Positions 16,140-24,773 of a stretch of 64,000 nucleotides of DNA are shown in pieces. The stretch covers positions 4,230,001 to 4,294,000 of the forward strand of contig NZ_BNED01000005.1 of NCBI RefSeq assembly GCF_016755875.1, read 5' to 3'. The notes below the pieces were generated by a model that saw nothing but the letters and a program-made list of their open reading frames with translations, was not told the DNA's origin and did no database searches. The DNA is from Streptomyces spororaveus. Lineage in GTDB: Bacteria > Actinomycetota > Actinomycetes > Streptomycetales > Streptomycetaceae. Positions within the stretch are counted from its first letter, which is position 1; each line of letters opens with the position of its first letter. A program made the translations under genes and the position numbers.

Positions 16140-16565
16140 TCAGCAGCGCAGGCCGGTGGCGGCGGCCGTGGCGGCCTGGTCCAGGTTCTCGATCTGCGGC
16201 TGCAGCTGGGTGCGCGCGTCCTTGCCGGTCGTGTCGCCGGGCAGGCCCTGGTAGCTCTTCTTGAGGTCCTCGGCGGCCGACTTGACCGCCTCGCGCTCCG
16301 CGTCCTTCAGCTGGTTCGCGTTCTCCTTGACGCCCTCCCAGTCCTTCTGGACGGCCTCGTAGGCGTCCTTGACCTGGTCCTTGGTCGCGTTGGCGGGGTC
16401 CAAGGCCTTCAGCTTGGCGTTGTCGGCCTTCAGCGCGGCCAGGTCGGTGCACAGGTCCGCGGCGGCCTTGGTGGCCTCCTCCTCGGGCGAGCTGTCGTCG
16501 GAGCACGCGGAGAGTCCGAGAATCGCGCCGACGCAGAGCACACCGATCACCGGGAAACGCTTCAT
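16140..16565 (-). CDS. small helical lipoprotein
   Basis: A 141-residue exported lipoprotein. The signal peptide begins MKRFPVIGVLC and ends in the lipobox LSAC, so Cys21 would be lipidated. The mature protein is almost wholly charged and helical (ATKAAADLCTDLAALKADNA and KDAEREAVKSAAEDLKKSYQ), likely a coiled coil. It ends in a Cys that could pair with the cysteine in the first helix. Start at ATG 16565 with GAGGAAGG upstream. No family function known. Confidence 0.85.
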   Translation of the reverse strand: MKRFPVIGVLCVGAILGLSACSDDSSPEEEATKAAADLCTDLAALKADNAKLKALDPANATKDQVKDAYEAVQKDWEGVKENANQLKDAEREAVKSAAEDLKKSYQGLPGDTTGKDARTQLQPQIENLDQAATAAATGLRC

Positions 16566-16691
16566 GGGGGCCTTCCTCAATCCGACAAACCGGCTGTACA
16601 GGATCTTCCGGTACACCAGCTAAAAATATGCAGACAAAGGAACACTCCGCATCCGCACCGCTACGGACGGGCGACGAGGGCCGGGCAGCCG

Positions 16692-18068
16692 CTACGGCCG
16701 GATGTTCTGGTTCAGGTGGAACAGGTTCCCCGGGTCGTAGGCCCGCTTGACGGCGACCAACCGGTCGTAGTTGCCCTGGTAGTTGGCCCGGATCCGGTCC
16801 TGGTCGTCATCGGCCATGAAGTTGATGTAGCCGCCCTCCTCCGAGTGCGGGGCGGTCGCCTCGTAGTAGTCGCGCACCCAGGCCGTGCCGGCCTCGTTGG
16901 TGGCCGGGTCGGGCCACATGCCGGCGATCACCGTCGCGAACGAGGCGTTCCGGTAGGCGAAGGCCGTCGCGTCCGGTGCCACGCGGTGGCAGGCGCCGTT
17001 GATCGGGTAGATGTGGACCGTCGAGTTCACGGCCGGCAGGCCCGGCGCGTGGCGCAGGTGCGCGTCGATCACGTCGTCGGTGAGCTCGGTCACGAAATTG
17101 GCCTTCCAGTAGTGCTGGAGGCCGGGCGGTACGAGCGCGTCGAACGCGCTGTTGAGCGCCGGGTAGGGCATCGGGCCCACATGCTCGGCGACCACCGGGG
17201 CGAAGTCGTGGAAGGCCTGCAGGGCGCGCTCGCCCTCGTCGAGCGGCCCGCTCCAGCACGCCACGATCAGCGCGAAGGTGTCGCCGTGCCGGTCCTCCGG
17301 GATGAACGGGAGCGGCGGGGCTATCTGGAAGGCCGGGAACCCGCCGAGTTCCTCCGGCGCGTCGGCGATGTAGTCGGCGAAGGAGCGCAGCACGGTGGGA
17401 GCGTCCGCCAGCTCGAAGAGCATCGGCCCGCCGTAGATGTCCTTGACGGGGCTCAGCCGGAACTCGAAGGAGGTCACCGCGCCGAAGTTGCCGCCGCCGC
17501 CGCGCAGCGCCCAGAAGAGGTCGGCGTTCTCCTCCTCGCTCGCCACGACGAGCTTGCCGTCCGCGGTCACCACATCGGCCGAGACCAGGTTGTCACAGCT
17601 CAGGCCCAGCCCTCGGGCCAGGTAGCCGATGCCGCCGCCGAGGGTGAGGCCCCCGATGCCCGTGGTGGAGATGATCCCGCCGGTCGCGGCCAGCCCGAAG
17701 GCGTACGTGGCCGCGTTGAAGTCGCCCCAGGTCGCCCCGCCCTCCGCGCGGGCCGTACGCCCCGCGGCGTCGACGCGTACGCCTCGCATCCCCGACAGGT
17801 CGGCCACCACGCCGCCGTCGCAGGTGCCGAAGCCGGGCACGCTGTGGCCGCCGCCCCGCACCGCCAGGTCGAGCCCGTTCTCACGGGCGAAGTCGACGGT
17901 GGCCATGACGTCCCCCGCGTTGGCGCAGCGCACCACGGCCGCCGGCCTCCGGTCGATCATGGCGTTGTGGACCTTGCGCGCCTCGTCGTAGGAGTCGTCG
18001 TCGGGGGTGACCACCGCCCCGCGTACCCGTTCTCGCAACTGGTCGATCGAGAGCTTGCCCATGGCCAT
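16692..18068 (-). CDS. FAD-dependent oxidase (BBE/VAO family)
   Basis: A 458-residue flavoprotein. The PP-loop motif RGGGHS (residues 71-76) offers His75 for 8-alpha-histidyl FAD linkage. The FAD_binding_4 domain spans about 35-180, and the C-terminal BBE domain ends YDPGNLFHLNQNI. In bicovalent relatives a Cys sits before a VGxGG turn about 60 residues after the His, but here that position reads ISTTGIGG, so only a single covalent link is expected. Start ATG 18068 with GAGGAG 5 nt away. The small ABM-like gene lies 38 bases upstream in the same operon. Substrate unknown (sugars, alkaloids or polyketides in the family). Confidence 0.88.
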   Translation of the reverse strand: MAMGKLSIDQLRERVRGAVVTPDDDSYDEARKVHNAMIDRRPAAVVRCANAGDVMATVDFARENGLDLAVRGGGHSVPGFGTCDGGVVADLSGMRGVRVDAAGRTARAEGGATWGDFNAATYAFGLAATGGIISTTGIGGLTLGGGIGYLARGLGLSCDNLVSADVVTADGKLVVASEEENADLFWALRGGGGNFGAVTSFEFRLSPVKDIYGGPMLFELADAPTVLRSFADYIADAPEELGGFPAFQIAPPLPFIPEDRHGDTFALIVACWSGPLDEGERALQAFHDFAPVVAEHVGPMPYPALNSAFDALVPPGLQHYWKANFVTELTDDVIDAHLRHAPGLPAVNSTVHIYPINGACHRVAPDATAFAYRNASFATVIAGMWPDPATNEAGTAWVRDYYEATAPHSEEGGYINFMADDDQDRIRANYQGNYDRLVAVKRAYDPGNLFHLNQNIRP

Positions 18069-18106
18069 CGCTCCTCGTCCATCATGTCGTTCCACGCTGT
18101 GCCGTA

Positions 18107-18406
18107 CTACGGCTGCAGGTGGCTGAAGCCCACCTCGAAGCGTTCGACCGAGACGATCCGCTGGCCCTCCCGCTGCGCGGTCTGCTCACGGATCCGGGCG
18201 GCCTGCTCCTCGCTGTCCATCATGGTCCGCTCGTCGTCCCACAGGGTCAGCGACTTGGCCACGCCCGTGGCCCGGTCGACGAGGTAGTAGACGCCCCGGA
18301 ATCCGGGAACGTCCTGGACCTGCCTGACAATCGCCTCCGAGTGCGCGCTCACTTCTCCCTCCGCGGGGACCGGTGATCCCTGGTAGGTGCTCAGCCTCGC
18401 GAACAT
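18107..18406 (-). CDS. small ABM-like dimeric ferredoxin-fold protein
   Basis: A 99-residue soluble protein with the beta-alpha-beta pattern of the antibiotic-biosynthesis-monooxygenase/dimeric alpha-beta barrel family. It has the strand MFARLSTYQG, helix SEAIVRQVQDVPGFRG, strand YYLVDRATGVAKSLTLWDDE, and helix SEEQAARIREQTA. It probably forms a dimer and may be an accessory or quality-control partner of the FAD oxidase encoded 38 bases downstream. The start ATG at 18406 has a somewhat distant AAGGAC. No catalytic residues can be assigned. Confidence 0.75.
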   Translation of the reverse strand: MFARLSTYQGSPVPAEGEVSAHSEAIVRQVQDVPGFRGVYYLVDRATGVAKSLTLWDDERTMMDSEEQAARIREQTAQREGQRIVSVERFEVGFSHLQP

Positions 18407-18568
18407 CTGCGGCAGTCCTTCCTCGCAGGGCCGCCGGTCGGGTGAACAGACGGCTCCACGACCAGCGTGCTCCGGCACAACGCCCCCCGCATGCCGGAGC
18501 GGCGCGACAATGGTGAGGACGGACGCGCGTGCCGCTGCGCCGCTGTTGTCGTAGCGGTTGTCGTTGCC

Positions 18569-19333
18569 ATGGCCGAGAGGCGGGACGTCGAGGTGCCGTA
18601 CATAGCAGTGACCGCCCTGAGTCATGTCGGGCTGGTGCGCGAGCACAACGAGGACAGCCTCGTCATCGGACCGTGGACCCTGTGCGGGACCGTCACCCAG
18701 AATCCGCAGACCCTGGTCTTCCCCTTCGGCAGACCGCTCGTCGTCGCGGTCGCCGACGGCCTCGGCGGCCAGCCGGCCGGCGAGGTCGCCAGCGAGCTGG
18801 TCGTACGCCAGCTCTCCTCGCTCGGGCCCACGCTGGACGGCCCGGAGGCCGTCGGTGACGCGCTGAGCCTGTGCAATCGCGCGGTGTACTCGGCCACCGA
18901 GGGGCGGCCGGAGCTGGCCACCATGGGGACCACGGTCGCGGGCGCCCTCGTCCTGGCCGATTCGCTGCTGATGTTCAACGTCGGCGACAGCAAGGTGTTC
19001 CACGCGGCGCAGGACGGGCTGCGCCAGGTCAGTGTGGACGACAGCCCGCCGCCGGCCCCCGGGCACCGCACCACCTCCGCGGTCACCCAGGTCCTCGGCG
19101 GCACCCGCGGGTACAACGAGATCACCCCCCACATCGAGGCCTTCCCGGTGACCGAGGGCGATCGCTACCTGGTGTGCAGCGACGGGCTGACCGATCCGGT
19201 GCCGACCGAGGAGATCGAGGGGCTGCTGCGGGTGCACGACGACGGGCGGGCGGCGTTCGAGCTGTGGCGGGCCGCCATCGACGCCGGCGGCCCGGACAAC
19301 ATCACGCTGGCGCTGCTGCGCATCGGCGCCTAA
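18569..19333 (+). CDS. PP2C-type serine/threonine phosphatase
   Basis: A PPM phosphatase of about 254 residues. Motif 1 is VREHNEDS with the metal-binding Asp; motif 2 is VAVADGLGG; motif 8 is [10 protein letters not shown]; motif 11 is [11 protein letters not shown] with the last metal Asp and Asn. All acidic metal ligands are visible. It has no transmembrane or sensor domain and is therefore soluble. The ATG at 18569 lacks a good ribosome site; a GTG about 24 bases downstream is an alternative start. It is divergent from the FAD-oxidase operon. A kinase partner is not encoded nearby. Confidence 0.85.
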   Translation: MAERRDVEVPYIAVTALSHVGLVREHNEDSLVIGPWTLCGTVTQNPQTLVFPFGRPLVVAVADGLGGQPAGEVASELVVRQLSSLGPTLDGPEAVGDALSLCNRAVYSATEGRPELATMGTTVAGALVLADSLLMFNVGDSKVFHAAQDGLRQVSVDDSPPPAPGHRTTSAVTQVLGGTRGYNEITPHIEAFPVTEGDRYLVCSDGLTDPVPTEEIEGLLRVHDDGRAAFELWRAAIDAGGPDNITLALLRIGA

Positions 19334-19359
19334 GGGGTGTCTTGCGGATCAGGGCGGGG

Positions 19360-19725
19360 TCAGGGGGTCGCCACGCTCTTCGTGTAGGCCTCGCCGAGGT
19401 CCCGTACGTCCACGGAGGCGTGGATCTCCAGGCCGGCGGCCTTCGCCGTGTGGCGCTCGACCAGCTCCAGCACGGCACGGGTCAGGCGCGACTTGGTCTG
19501 CGCCGTGCGCCCGCGGGCGATGGCCAGCTCGACGTGGACGACCACGGCCCGGGCGTCGGTGCCCTCCCCGACGACGGACTCCTCCAGCCGGTGGAAACGC
19601 GTCTTGCAGTTGCCGATGGCGGTGTCGAGGATCTCGACCACCAGCGCGTGCAGTTCGAGCGCGAAGGCCCGCCGGTCGAAGGCACCGGTCAGCGAGTCCG
19701 AGTAGTCGACGACTGCGTGGGGCAC
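19360..19725 (-). CDS. 5-carboxymethyl-2-hydroxymuconate isomerase family protein
   Basis: A 121-residue CHMI-type tautomerase. It starts [11 protein letters not shown] after the initiator, so Pro1 would be the catalytic base after removal of the initiating methionine. The HFRRLEE-type central helix is represented by [14 protein letters not shown] and the conserved strand by [14 protein letters not shown]. The start is GTG 19725 with GGGAG upstream. In enteric bacteria CHMI works in homoprotocatechuate degradation, but none of the other genes of that pathway are nearby, so the role here is uncertain. Confidence 0.82.
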   Translation of the reverse strand: MPHAVVDYSDSLTGAFDRRAFALELHALVVEILDTAIGNCKTRFHRLEESVVGEGTDARAVVVHVELAIARGRTAQTKSRLTRAVLELVERHTAKAAGLEIHASVDVRDLGEAYTKSVATP

Positions 19726-19839
19726 GGGGCCACTCCCTGCTCTACGGATTCGGGGCCACGGGCCCCGGTCCCGCGCCGGTCGGCGGGTACGCGGTCGACC
19801 GTAACCGAGCCCGCCCCGCCAAGGGTCGTGTCCCGGACA

Positions 19840-20319
19840 TCATCCTCCGTGCCCCTCCAGCTGGTCCGTGAGCCGCCCCAGCGCCCTCGCCCCCAGCGGA
19901 GCCAGCAGCGGGCGCAGCACCGGTTCGGCCAGTCGGACGCCCGGGAGGCGCAGGCCCCCGAAGAAGGCGAGCCGGGTGCCGTCCCGCTCCGCCACGGCGG
20001 CCATGCCGCCGACCACGAACCGGCTCTGCATGAGGCACCAGCCCGGCCGCAGCACGACGTCGAAGCGCGCCCGCATGCCGAGCGGGCTGCGGGCCCTGGC
20101 CTCCAGGCGCTCCCCGGCGGCGGACGTCACGTTGAAGGAACGGATGTCGCCGATCATCAGGGGCAGTTGGTTCTCCAGATCGGAGGCGAGCCCCCAGACC
20201 CGGTCGAAGGGGGCGTCGACCAGGTGCTCGGCGAAGCTGGTGCCCGGAGTGCTGCGGGCGATCACGCGCAGCCTGCGGACGGCGTCGAGTTCGGCGACGA
20301 TCGGCCAGGTGTCGTTCAA
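19840..20319 (-). CDS. SRPBCC (START-like) ligand-binding protein
   Basis: A 159-residue protein with a polyketide-cyclase/START-like fold: [34 protein letters not shown] at the N-terminal strand and helix, then a run of beta strands, and the long C-terminal helix [23 protein letters not shown]. The frame is open through the end of the sigma-factor gene. I place the start at TTG 20319 (TTGA overlap with the sigma stop, GGAAGG 10 nt upstream); a GTG at 20328 is an alternative with poorer spacing. Coupling to a sigma factor suggests a regulatory or ligand-sensing role. Confidence 0.75.
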   Translation of the reverse strand: MNDTWPIVAELDAVRRLRVIARSTPGTSFAEHLVDAPFDRVWGLASDLENQLPLMIGDIRSFNVTSAAGERLEARARSPLGMRARFDVVLRPGWCLMQSRFVVGGMAAVAERDGTRLAFFGGLRLPGVRLAEPVLRPLLAPLGARALGRLTDQLEGHGG

Positions 20320-20849
20320 CGTTCCCACGCCTTCCGGAAGTTGCGGCGGGCCCGGAAGAGCCGGGTCCGCACGGTGGGTTCGGGCACGCCGAGGAGCGCG
20401 CTGACGGAGTGCTCGTCCAGCCCTTCGAGGTCGCGCAGGACCAGGACGGCGCGGTGGGCCGGTGAGAGCCGCCCCAGTACGTCGCGCACGTCGGCGGCGA
20501 GCTGCGGATCGTCCCGCGCCGGCACGCCGTCGAGCGGGTCCGGTACGGACCGGGCCGCCGCGCGGGCGATCCGTACGGCCTCCCGTACGGCGATCACCCG
20601 CGCCCAGCCGAACAGGGCGGCCGGTTCGCGGAGTCCGCCGATACCGCGGAAGATCACGATCAGCGCCTCCTGGGTGGCGTCCGGACCGTCCTGCAGGGCG
20701 ATCGGGCCGCACAGCCGCCCGACGTACGGGGTCAGCAGGTCCAGCAGCTCCTGGACCGCCAGGGCGTCGCCGCGCTGGGCGGCGCGGACGAGCGGGGCCA
20801 GGTCGGCCTGGTCGGCCTGGTCGGCCGGACCGGGACTTGGGCTCCTCAT
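20316..20849 (-). CDS. RNA polymerase sigma factor, ECF type
   Basis: A 177-residue sigma-70 family protein. Region 2 covers about residues 25-95 with [31 protein letters not shown]. Region 4 covers about 120-172 with [41 protein letters not shown]. There is no obvious transmembrane anti-sigma factor next to it; instead the SRPBCC gene overlaps its stop codon. The start at ATG 20849 has GGAGGA upstream. The missing anti-sigma gene suggests control by a different mechanism or a distant partner. Confidence 0.88.
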   Translation of the reverse strand: MRSPSPGPADQADQADLAPLVRAAQRGDALAVQELLDLLTPYVGRLCGPIALQDGPDATQEALIVIFRGIGGLREPAALFGWARVIAVREAVRIARAAARSVPDPLDGVPARDDPQLAADVRDVLGRLSPAHRAVLVLRDLEGLDEHSVSALLGVPEPTVRTRLFRARRNFRKAWER

Positions 20850-21249
20850 CGGGCGTCCTCCTTCTCGACGGGCCCTCCGGAAGGAAGAGGGCCCGGACCG
20901 CCCGAACATTCCGCGTGACCTGCGCCACACCACCGCGGGAACGAGTCCGCACAATACGTTCCGCCGCTCATATGATTTTCCGCTTCAGATTTTCCCTGCG
21001 CGGGCGCGGAATTTCAGGAGTGGGGCGCGTCCAGATTTCCATGGCCGCCGACATCCGCTGTGCTACGGTGACGTTCGTTGCAGTTGTGGTTCCCAAAAAC
21101 TTACAAGTGCTCTCACCGGATTTTCGGTGGGTGCACTTTTTATTTCCGGTACCTGCAGTGAAATTTACGCGTTCCGGTCGGGGCAATCATCACGGCGACA
21201 CCGGGCCCGCACAGTGCGGTTCCGGGCACTGCCCCAAAGGAGAATTCAT
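20850..21249. other. 400-bp leader region of the cold-shock gene
   Basis: No gene is supported. The stretch from about 20960 to 21210 is clearly less GC-rich than its surroundings and holds the untranslated leader of the cold-shock gene, including the terminator-like hairpin at 21105-21145. A TACGGT at 21064-21069 could be a -10 element. The left part holds the sigma-factor promoter. Confidence 0.55.
21105..21145 (+). promoter_or_regulatory. terminator-like hairpin in the cold-shock leader
   Basis: Arms 21105-21118 and 21125-21138 pair over 14 positions with one T-T mismatch and one G-U pair, followed at once by TTTTATTT. Most hairpins in this genome lack a T tract, so this one looks like a true intrinsic terminator placed about 105 bases upstream of the cold-shock start codon. 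It could attenuate transcription, with read-through at low temperature, or end a short leader RNA. Confidence 0.55.
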
Positions 21250-21453
21250 ATGGCATCTGGCACCGTGAAGTGGTTCAACGCGGAAAAGGGCTTCGGCTTC
21301 ATCGAGCAGGAGGGCGGCGGCGCCGACGTCTTCGCCCACTACTCGAACATCGCCTCTTCCGGCTTCCGTGAGCTTCAGGAAGGCCAGAAGGTTACCTTCG
21401 ACGTCACGCAGGGCCAGAAGGGCCCGCAGGCCGAGAACATCGTTCCCGCCTGA
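21250..21453 (+). CDS. cold-shock protein (CSD, CspA-like)
   Basis: A 67-residue single cold-shock domain, full length for the family. RNP1 is KGFGFIEQ (residues 14-21) and RNP2 is DVFAHYSNI (27-35), with ssDNA/RNA-stacking aromatics present. It binds single-stranded nucleic acid and acts as an RNA chaperone. Start ATG 21250 follows AAGGAGAATTCAT. The long AT-richer leader with a terminator-like hairpin upstream implies post-initiation control. Confidence 0.97.
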   Translation: MASGTVKWFNAEKGFGFIEQEGGGADVFAHYSNIASSGFRELQEGQKVTFDVTQGQKGPQAENIVPA

Positions 21454-21501
21454 CGCCTGACCTCCGAGGTCCACGCCGGCGCCCGCGCCGGCGCGCAGAC
21501 G

Positions 21502-21539
21502 CGGCCGAGGCCCGCACCCTGGGGTGCGGGCCTCGGCCG
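21502..21539 (+). terminator. 17-bp terminator after the cold-shock gene
   Basis: A perfect stem 21502-21518 with 21523-21539 and a CTGG loop, 48 bases after the cold-shock stop codon. Confidence 0.8.
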
Positions 21540-21621
21540 TCCGCATGTCCCGGAGCGCGCCGAACAGGCCACTCGCCGGAAGCCCGGCCGGTGGGCGGGC
21601 ACGCTTGCTAGAGTCCGGCCC

Positions 21622-21993
21622 ATGTCGATCCCTGACGACCTGCTCCTCGATCTCGCCACCATGGTCGAGTCGGAGCAGACCAATCAGATGTCCCTGACCG
21701 TCGTGGTCCACGGCGCCGTCATCACAGGCCGCCTCGCCCCCGAGAGCGTCTGGCGCCAGCGGGTGGCCGAGGTCCTGCGGGACTCCGACCAGCTGGGCCC
21801 GTTCGCCGAGATCTTCAGCTCCCCCGGACGCGGCGACAGACAGCAGGCCGGAGCACCCTCACACCTTCATTTCCACGTGGCACGCATCCTCCAGGGCACC
21901 CTGGGCATCCCCGAGACCGGCGGAATGTACCGGATCGCGGTCAAGGACGTCAGCGCGTGGACCGTCGGGGACTTCAGCTACTCCGACAAATAA
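21622..21993 (+). CDS. GvpU-like gas-vesicle accessory family protein
   Basis: A 123-residue protein. The strand LTVVVHGAVITGRLAPESVW resembles the N-terminal pattern of GvpU (a conserved hGhxIsG motif), and the C-terminal half HLHFHVARILQG plus WTVGDFSYSDK fits the second part of that family. GvpU is a small chaperone-like accessory protein of gas-vesicle clusters. No gvpA or other gvp gene is visible within the window, so if the family is right this is a stand-alone copy. No clear ribosome site. The assignment is by eye. Confidence 0.5.
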   Translation: MSIPDDLLLDLATMVESEQTNQMSLTVVVHGAVITGRLAPESVWRQRVAEVLRDSDQLGPFAEIFSSPGRGDRQQAGAPSHLHFHVARILQGTLGIPETGGMYRIAVKDVSAWTVGDFSYSDK

Positions 21994-22105
21994 CCCACCG
22001 TCCCGTCCTCGGCCTTCCGGCCCCGAATAGCCGAAATGCCGGCACCGCCGGTCCGCGGGCCGCGGCGACACGCGACTGCTCGGTCATGTGTTCGCTCATG
22101 CCAAA

Positions 22106-22132
22106 AACGATCGTATTGATAACGAACGTATT
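22106..22132. promoter_or_regulatory. direct repeat ahead of the PaaX-type gene
   Basis: AACGATCGTATT (22106-22117) is followed at a 15-bp period by AACGAACGTATT (22121-22132). The AT-rich patch is unusual for this genome. The second copy overlaps TATTAT, a good -10. It is a likely operator for the PaaX-family regulator that follows. Confidence 0.5.
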
Positions 22133-22229
22133 ATTCTTGCCGGCATGACGACGGAGAGCGCGCGCCCCGGCTGCGGAACGCGCCGGGGTCCGGCGGCGTG
22201 ACGACGATGCGCAAGGAGGTGGCGGCGCG

Positions 22230-23057
22230 ATGAGCGGGATCTCCACACGCATGGTGGTGCACGCGCTGGTCCAGGAGGACGGGTCCGTCGCGGGCGGCGA
22301 GCTGTACGAGGTCGCGGCCCTGATCGGCATGACCGACCAGCAGGTGCGGCTCTGCGTGAAGCGGCTGGTGACCGAGGGCCGGTTCACGGTGGAGGGGCGC
22401 GGCCGCGGTGCCGTACTGCGCCTGGCCGGACCGGAGCCGGGGGCCGGGCTGCCGCTCATACCGGAGGGGGAGTTCGTCCGGCACGCCTACCGGCAGGACC
22501 GGGGTCTGGAGCCGTGGGACGGGCTCTGGCACGCCTTCGCCTTCGCCGTACCGGAATCCGCGCGGGCCGCGCGGGACTCCCTGCGGGACGCGCTGACCGG
22601 GCTCGGGGCGGCGCCGGTCCAGGGCGGCCTGTACGTCACGCCCAACGAGATCGGCCCGTACGTGCGGGCGCACGCGGCCGAGCTGGACCTGCCGGAGGCG
22701 CTGACCTGCCTGAGCACCCGGGACCTGGCGGTGGGCGGCACCTGCGAGCCGCGGGCCCTGGCCGAGCGGCTGTGGCCGCTGCCGGAGATCGCGGCGCGCT
22801 ACGGGGAGCTCGCCGCTCTCGCGGAGCAGCCCGCCCCGCCCGGCCGACCCGCCGGACTGGCGCACGCCGTGGCACTGGCCGCGGCCTTCTCCGCCGCGAT
22901 GCTCCCCGACCCGCTGCTCCCGCCGGAGCTGCTGCCGCAGCCCTGGCCGGGCACGACGGCCCGGGCGGCGGCGTCCGAAGCATGGGCCCGGCTGGCGGAG
23001 GCCGCCCCGGCCCCGGGCCCCCGGCTGTTCCGCCTGTACGGCGAGGCCCTGGCCTGA
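22230..23057 (+). CDS. PaaX-family transcriptional regulator
   Basis: A 275-residue regulator. The N-terminal winged helix covers about residues 1-70 (SVAGGELYEVAALIGMTDQQVRLCVKRLVTEGRF). The middle domain (about 90-180) has the PaaX signature WDGLWHAFAFAVPE and GGLYVTPNEIGPYV, and the C-terminal PaaX domain follows with PDPLLPPELLPQPWPG. PaaX proteins respond to phenylacetyl-CoA in Proteobacteria, but actinobacterial members regulate varied genes. Start supported by AAGGAGG. It precedes an aminotransferase gene on the same strand, a possible target. Confidence 0.85.
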   Translation: MSGISTRMVVHALVQEDGSVAGGELYEVAALIGMTDQQVRLCVKRLVTEGRFTVEGRGRGAVLRLAGPEPGAGLPLIPEGEFVRHAYRQDRGLEPWDGLWHAFAFAVPESARAARDSLRDALTGLGAAPVQGGLYVTPNEIGPYVRAHAAELDLPEALTCLSTRDLAVGGTCEPRALAERLWPLPEIAARYGELAALAEQPAPPGRPAGLAHAVALAAAFSAAMLPDPLLPPELLPQPWPGTTARAAASEAWARLAEAAPAPGPRLFRLYGEALA

Positions 23058-23120
23058 CCCGGCGCGCACGGCCCGGAAGGGACGGCCCGGGCCGGAGGCC
23101 GACCCCGCCCCGTCCACATC

Positions 23121-24491
23121 ATGGACAACTACCCTCATTTCATGAACACAGAAGCCGACGCCCTCGCCGCCGTGAAAGACGCTGACCGGAAGCACGTCTT
23201 CCACTCCTGGTCGGCGCAGGAGCTCATCGACCCGCTCGCCGTGGCCGGCGCGGAGGGCTCGTACTTCTGGGACTACCAGGGCAACCGCTTCCTCGACTTC
23301 TCCAGCGCCCTCGTCTACACGAACATCGGCTACCAGCACCCCAAGGTCACCGCGGCCATCCAGGAGCAGGCGGCCAAGCTGTGCACCGTCGCGCCGGGCT
23401 TCGCCGTGGACGTTCGCTCCGAGGCGGCCCGGCTGATCGCCGAGCGGACCCCCGGCGACCTCGACAAGATCTTCTTCACCAATGCCGGGGCCGAGGCCGT
23501 CGAGAACGCCGTCCGCATGGCCCGGCTGCACACCGGCCGGCCCAAGGTGCTGTCCGCGTACCGCTCGTACCACGGCGCCACCTCCACCGCGATCAACCTG
23601 ACGGGCGACGCCCGCCGCTTCGGCAACGACTCCGCGACCGCCGGTGTCGTGCACTTCTGGGGGCCGTTCGCCTACCGCTCGCCCTTCTACGCGGCCACCG
23701 AGGCCGAGGAGTGCGAGCGGGCCCTGCGCCACCTTGAGGACACCATCGTCTTCGAGGGGCCGCAGTCCATCGCCGCGATCATCCTGGAGACCGTGGGCGG
23801 CGCCCCGGGCGTGCTCGTGCACCCGGACGGCTACCTGGCCGGCGTCCGCGCGCTGTGCGACCGCTTCGGCATCGTCTTCGTCCTGGACGAGATCATGGTC
23901 GGCTTCGGGCGCACCGGTAAGTGGTTCGCCTCCGAGCACTGGGACGTGACCCCCGACCTGATCTGCTTCGCCAAGGGCGTGACCAGCGGATACCTCCCGC
24001 TCGGCGGAGTCGCCATCTCGGCCGCCATCGCCGAGACCTTCGCCCGCCGGCCCTACCCGGGCGGGCTGACGTACTCCGGGCACGTACTGGCCTGCGCGGC
24101 CGCCGTCGCGACGATCAACGTCATGGAGGAGGAGGGCACCGTCGAGCAGTCCGCCCGCACGGGCGCCGATCTGCTCGGTCCCGGCCTGCGCGCGCTCGCC
24201 GAGCGGCACCCCTCGGTCGGAGAGGTCCGCGGGCTCGGCACCTTCTGGGCCCTGGAGCTCGTACGGAGCAAGGAGACCCGCGAGCCGCTGGTCCCGTACA
24301 ACGCCTCGGGAGCCGAGAACGCGCCGATGGCCGAGTTCGGGGCGGCGTGCAAGAAGGGCGGGCTCTGGCCGCTCCTCGCCGGGAACCGCATCCACATCGC
24401 GCCGCCGTGCAACATCTCGCCGCAGGACGTGGCCAAGGGGCTGGAGATCCTCGACGAGGCCCTCACCGTGGCGGATGCGCACACCGCCTGA
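23121..24491 (+). CDS. class III (omega) aminotransferase
   Basis: A 456-residue PLP enzyme of fold type I. The domain begins FHSWSAQ, and FFTNAGAEAVENAVRMAR is the class III phosphate-binding region. VFVLDEIMVGFGRTGKWFASEH holds the Asp that contacts the pyridine nitrogen, and ICFAKGVTSGYLPLGG contains the PLP lysine. The family includes omega-amino acid:pyruvate and taurine:pyruvate transaminases. Two ATGs (23121 and 23142) are possible and neither has a good ribosome site. It follows a PaaX-type regulator and precedes urate oxidase, so a nitrogen-salvage role is plausible but inferred. Confidence 0.88.
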   Translation: MDNYPHFMNTEADALAAVKDADRKHVFHSWSAQELIDPLAVAGAEGSYFWDYQGNRFLDFSSALVYTNIGYQHPKVTAAIQEQAAKLCTVAPGFAVDVRSEAARLIAERTPGDLDKIFFTNAGAEAVENAVRMARLHTGRPKVLSAYRSYHGATSTAINLTGDARRFGNDSATAGVVHFWGPFAYRSPFYAATEAEECERALRHLEDTIVFEGPQSIAAIILETVGGAPGVLVHPDGYLAGVRALCDRFGIVFVLDEIMVGFGRTGKWFASEHWDVTPDLICFAKGVTSGYLPLGGVAISAAIAETFARRPYPGGLTYSGHVLACAAAVATINVMEEEGTVEQSARTGADLLGPGLRALAERHPSVGEVRGLGTFWALELVRSKETREPLVPYNASGAENAPMAEFGAACKKGGLWPLLAGNRIHIAPPCNISPQDVAKGLEILDEALTVADAHTA

Positions 24492-24773
24492 CCTGCACGT
24501 CTGTGGGGTCGCCCAAGGCGTGGGCGCTGGTGTTCGGAGGATTTGTACGGGGATCAACCGCCCGTGCGCGTGCTGCAATCCGTTCAGGCCTCAGTACGCA
24601 CACCAGGCCAAGCACCTACGAACCGGGATGCACGTCAGGCCCGGGGCGGTCCCTCGGCGAGGGGCCGAACGGCGGGGAGCGGGACGTCCTTGATTCGGGC
24701 GGGCGCTGGACGCCGGGCGTACGGGATCCAGACGACCGGACTCCGTGTTCCCGAGTACCCGAAGGAAGACAGC

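Noticed and set aside
16692..18068. Bicovalent flavin attachment in the FAD oxidase
   Set aside because: The cysteine position about 60 residues after His75 is occupied by Ser/Thr. A Cys further on (SCDN) is at the wrong distance.
14652..18287. A 1211-codon + strand frame
   Set aside because: It crosses the ClC gene in a different frame and is antisense to the lipoprotein and FAD-oxidase genes. No ribosome site or domain.
22131..24578. An 815-codon - strand frame opposite the PaaX-type and aminotransferase genes
   Set aside because: Antisense shadow; the + strand genes have complete family motifs.
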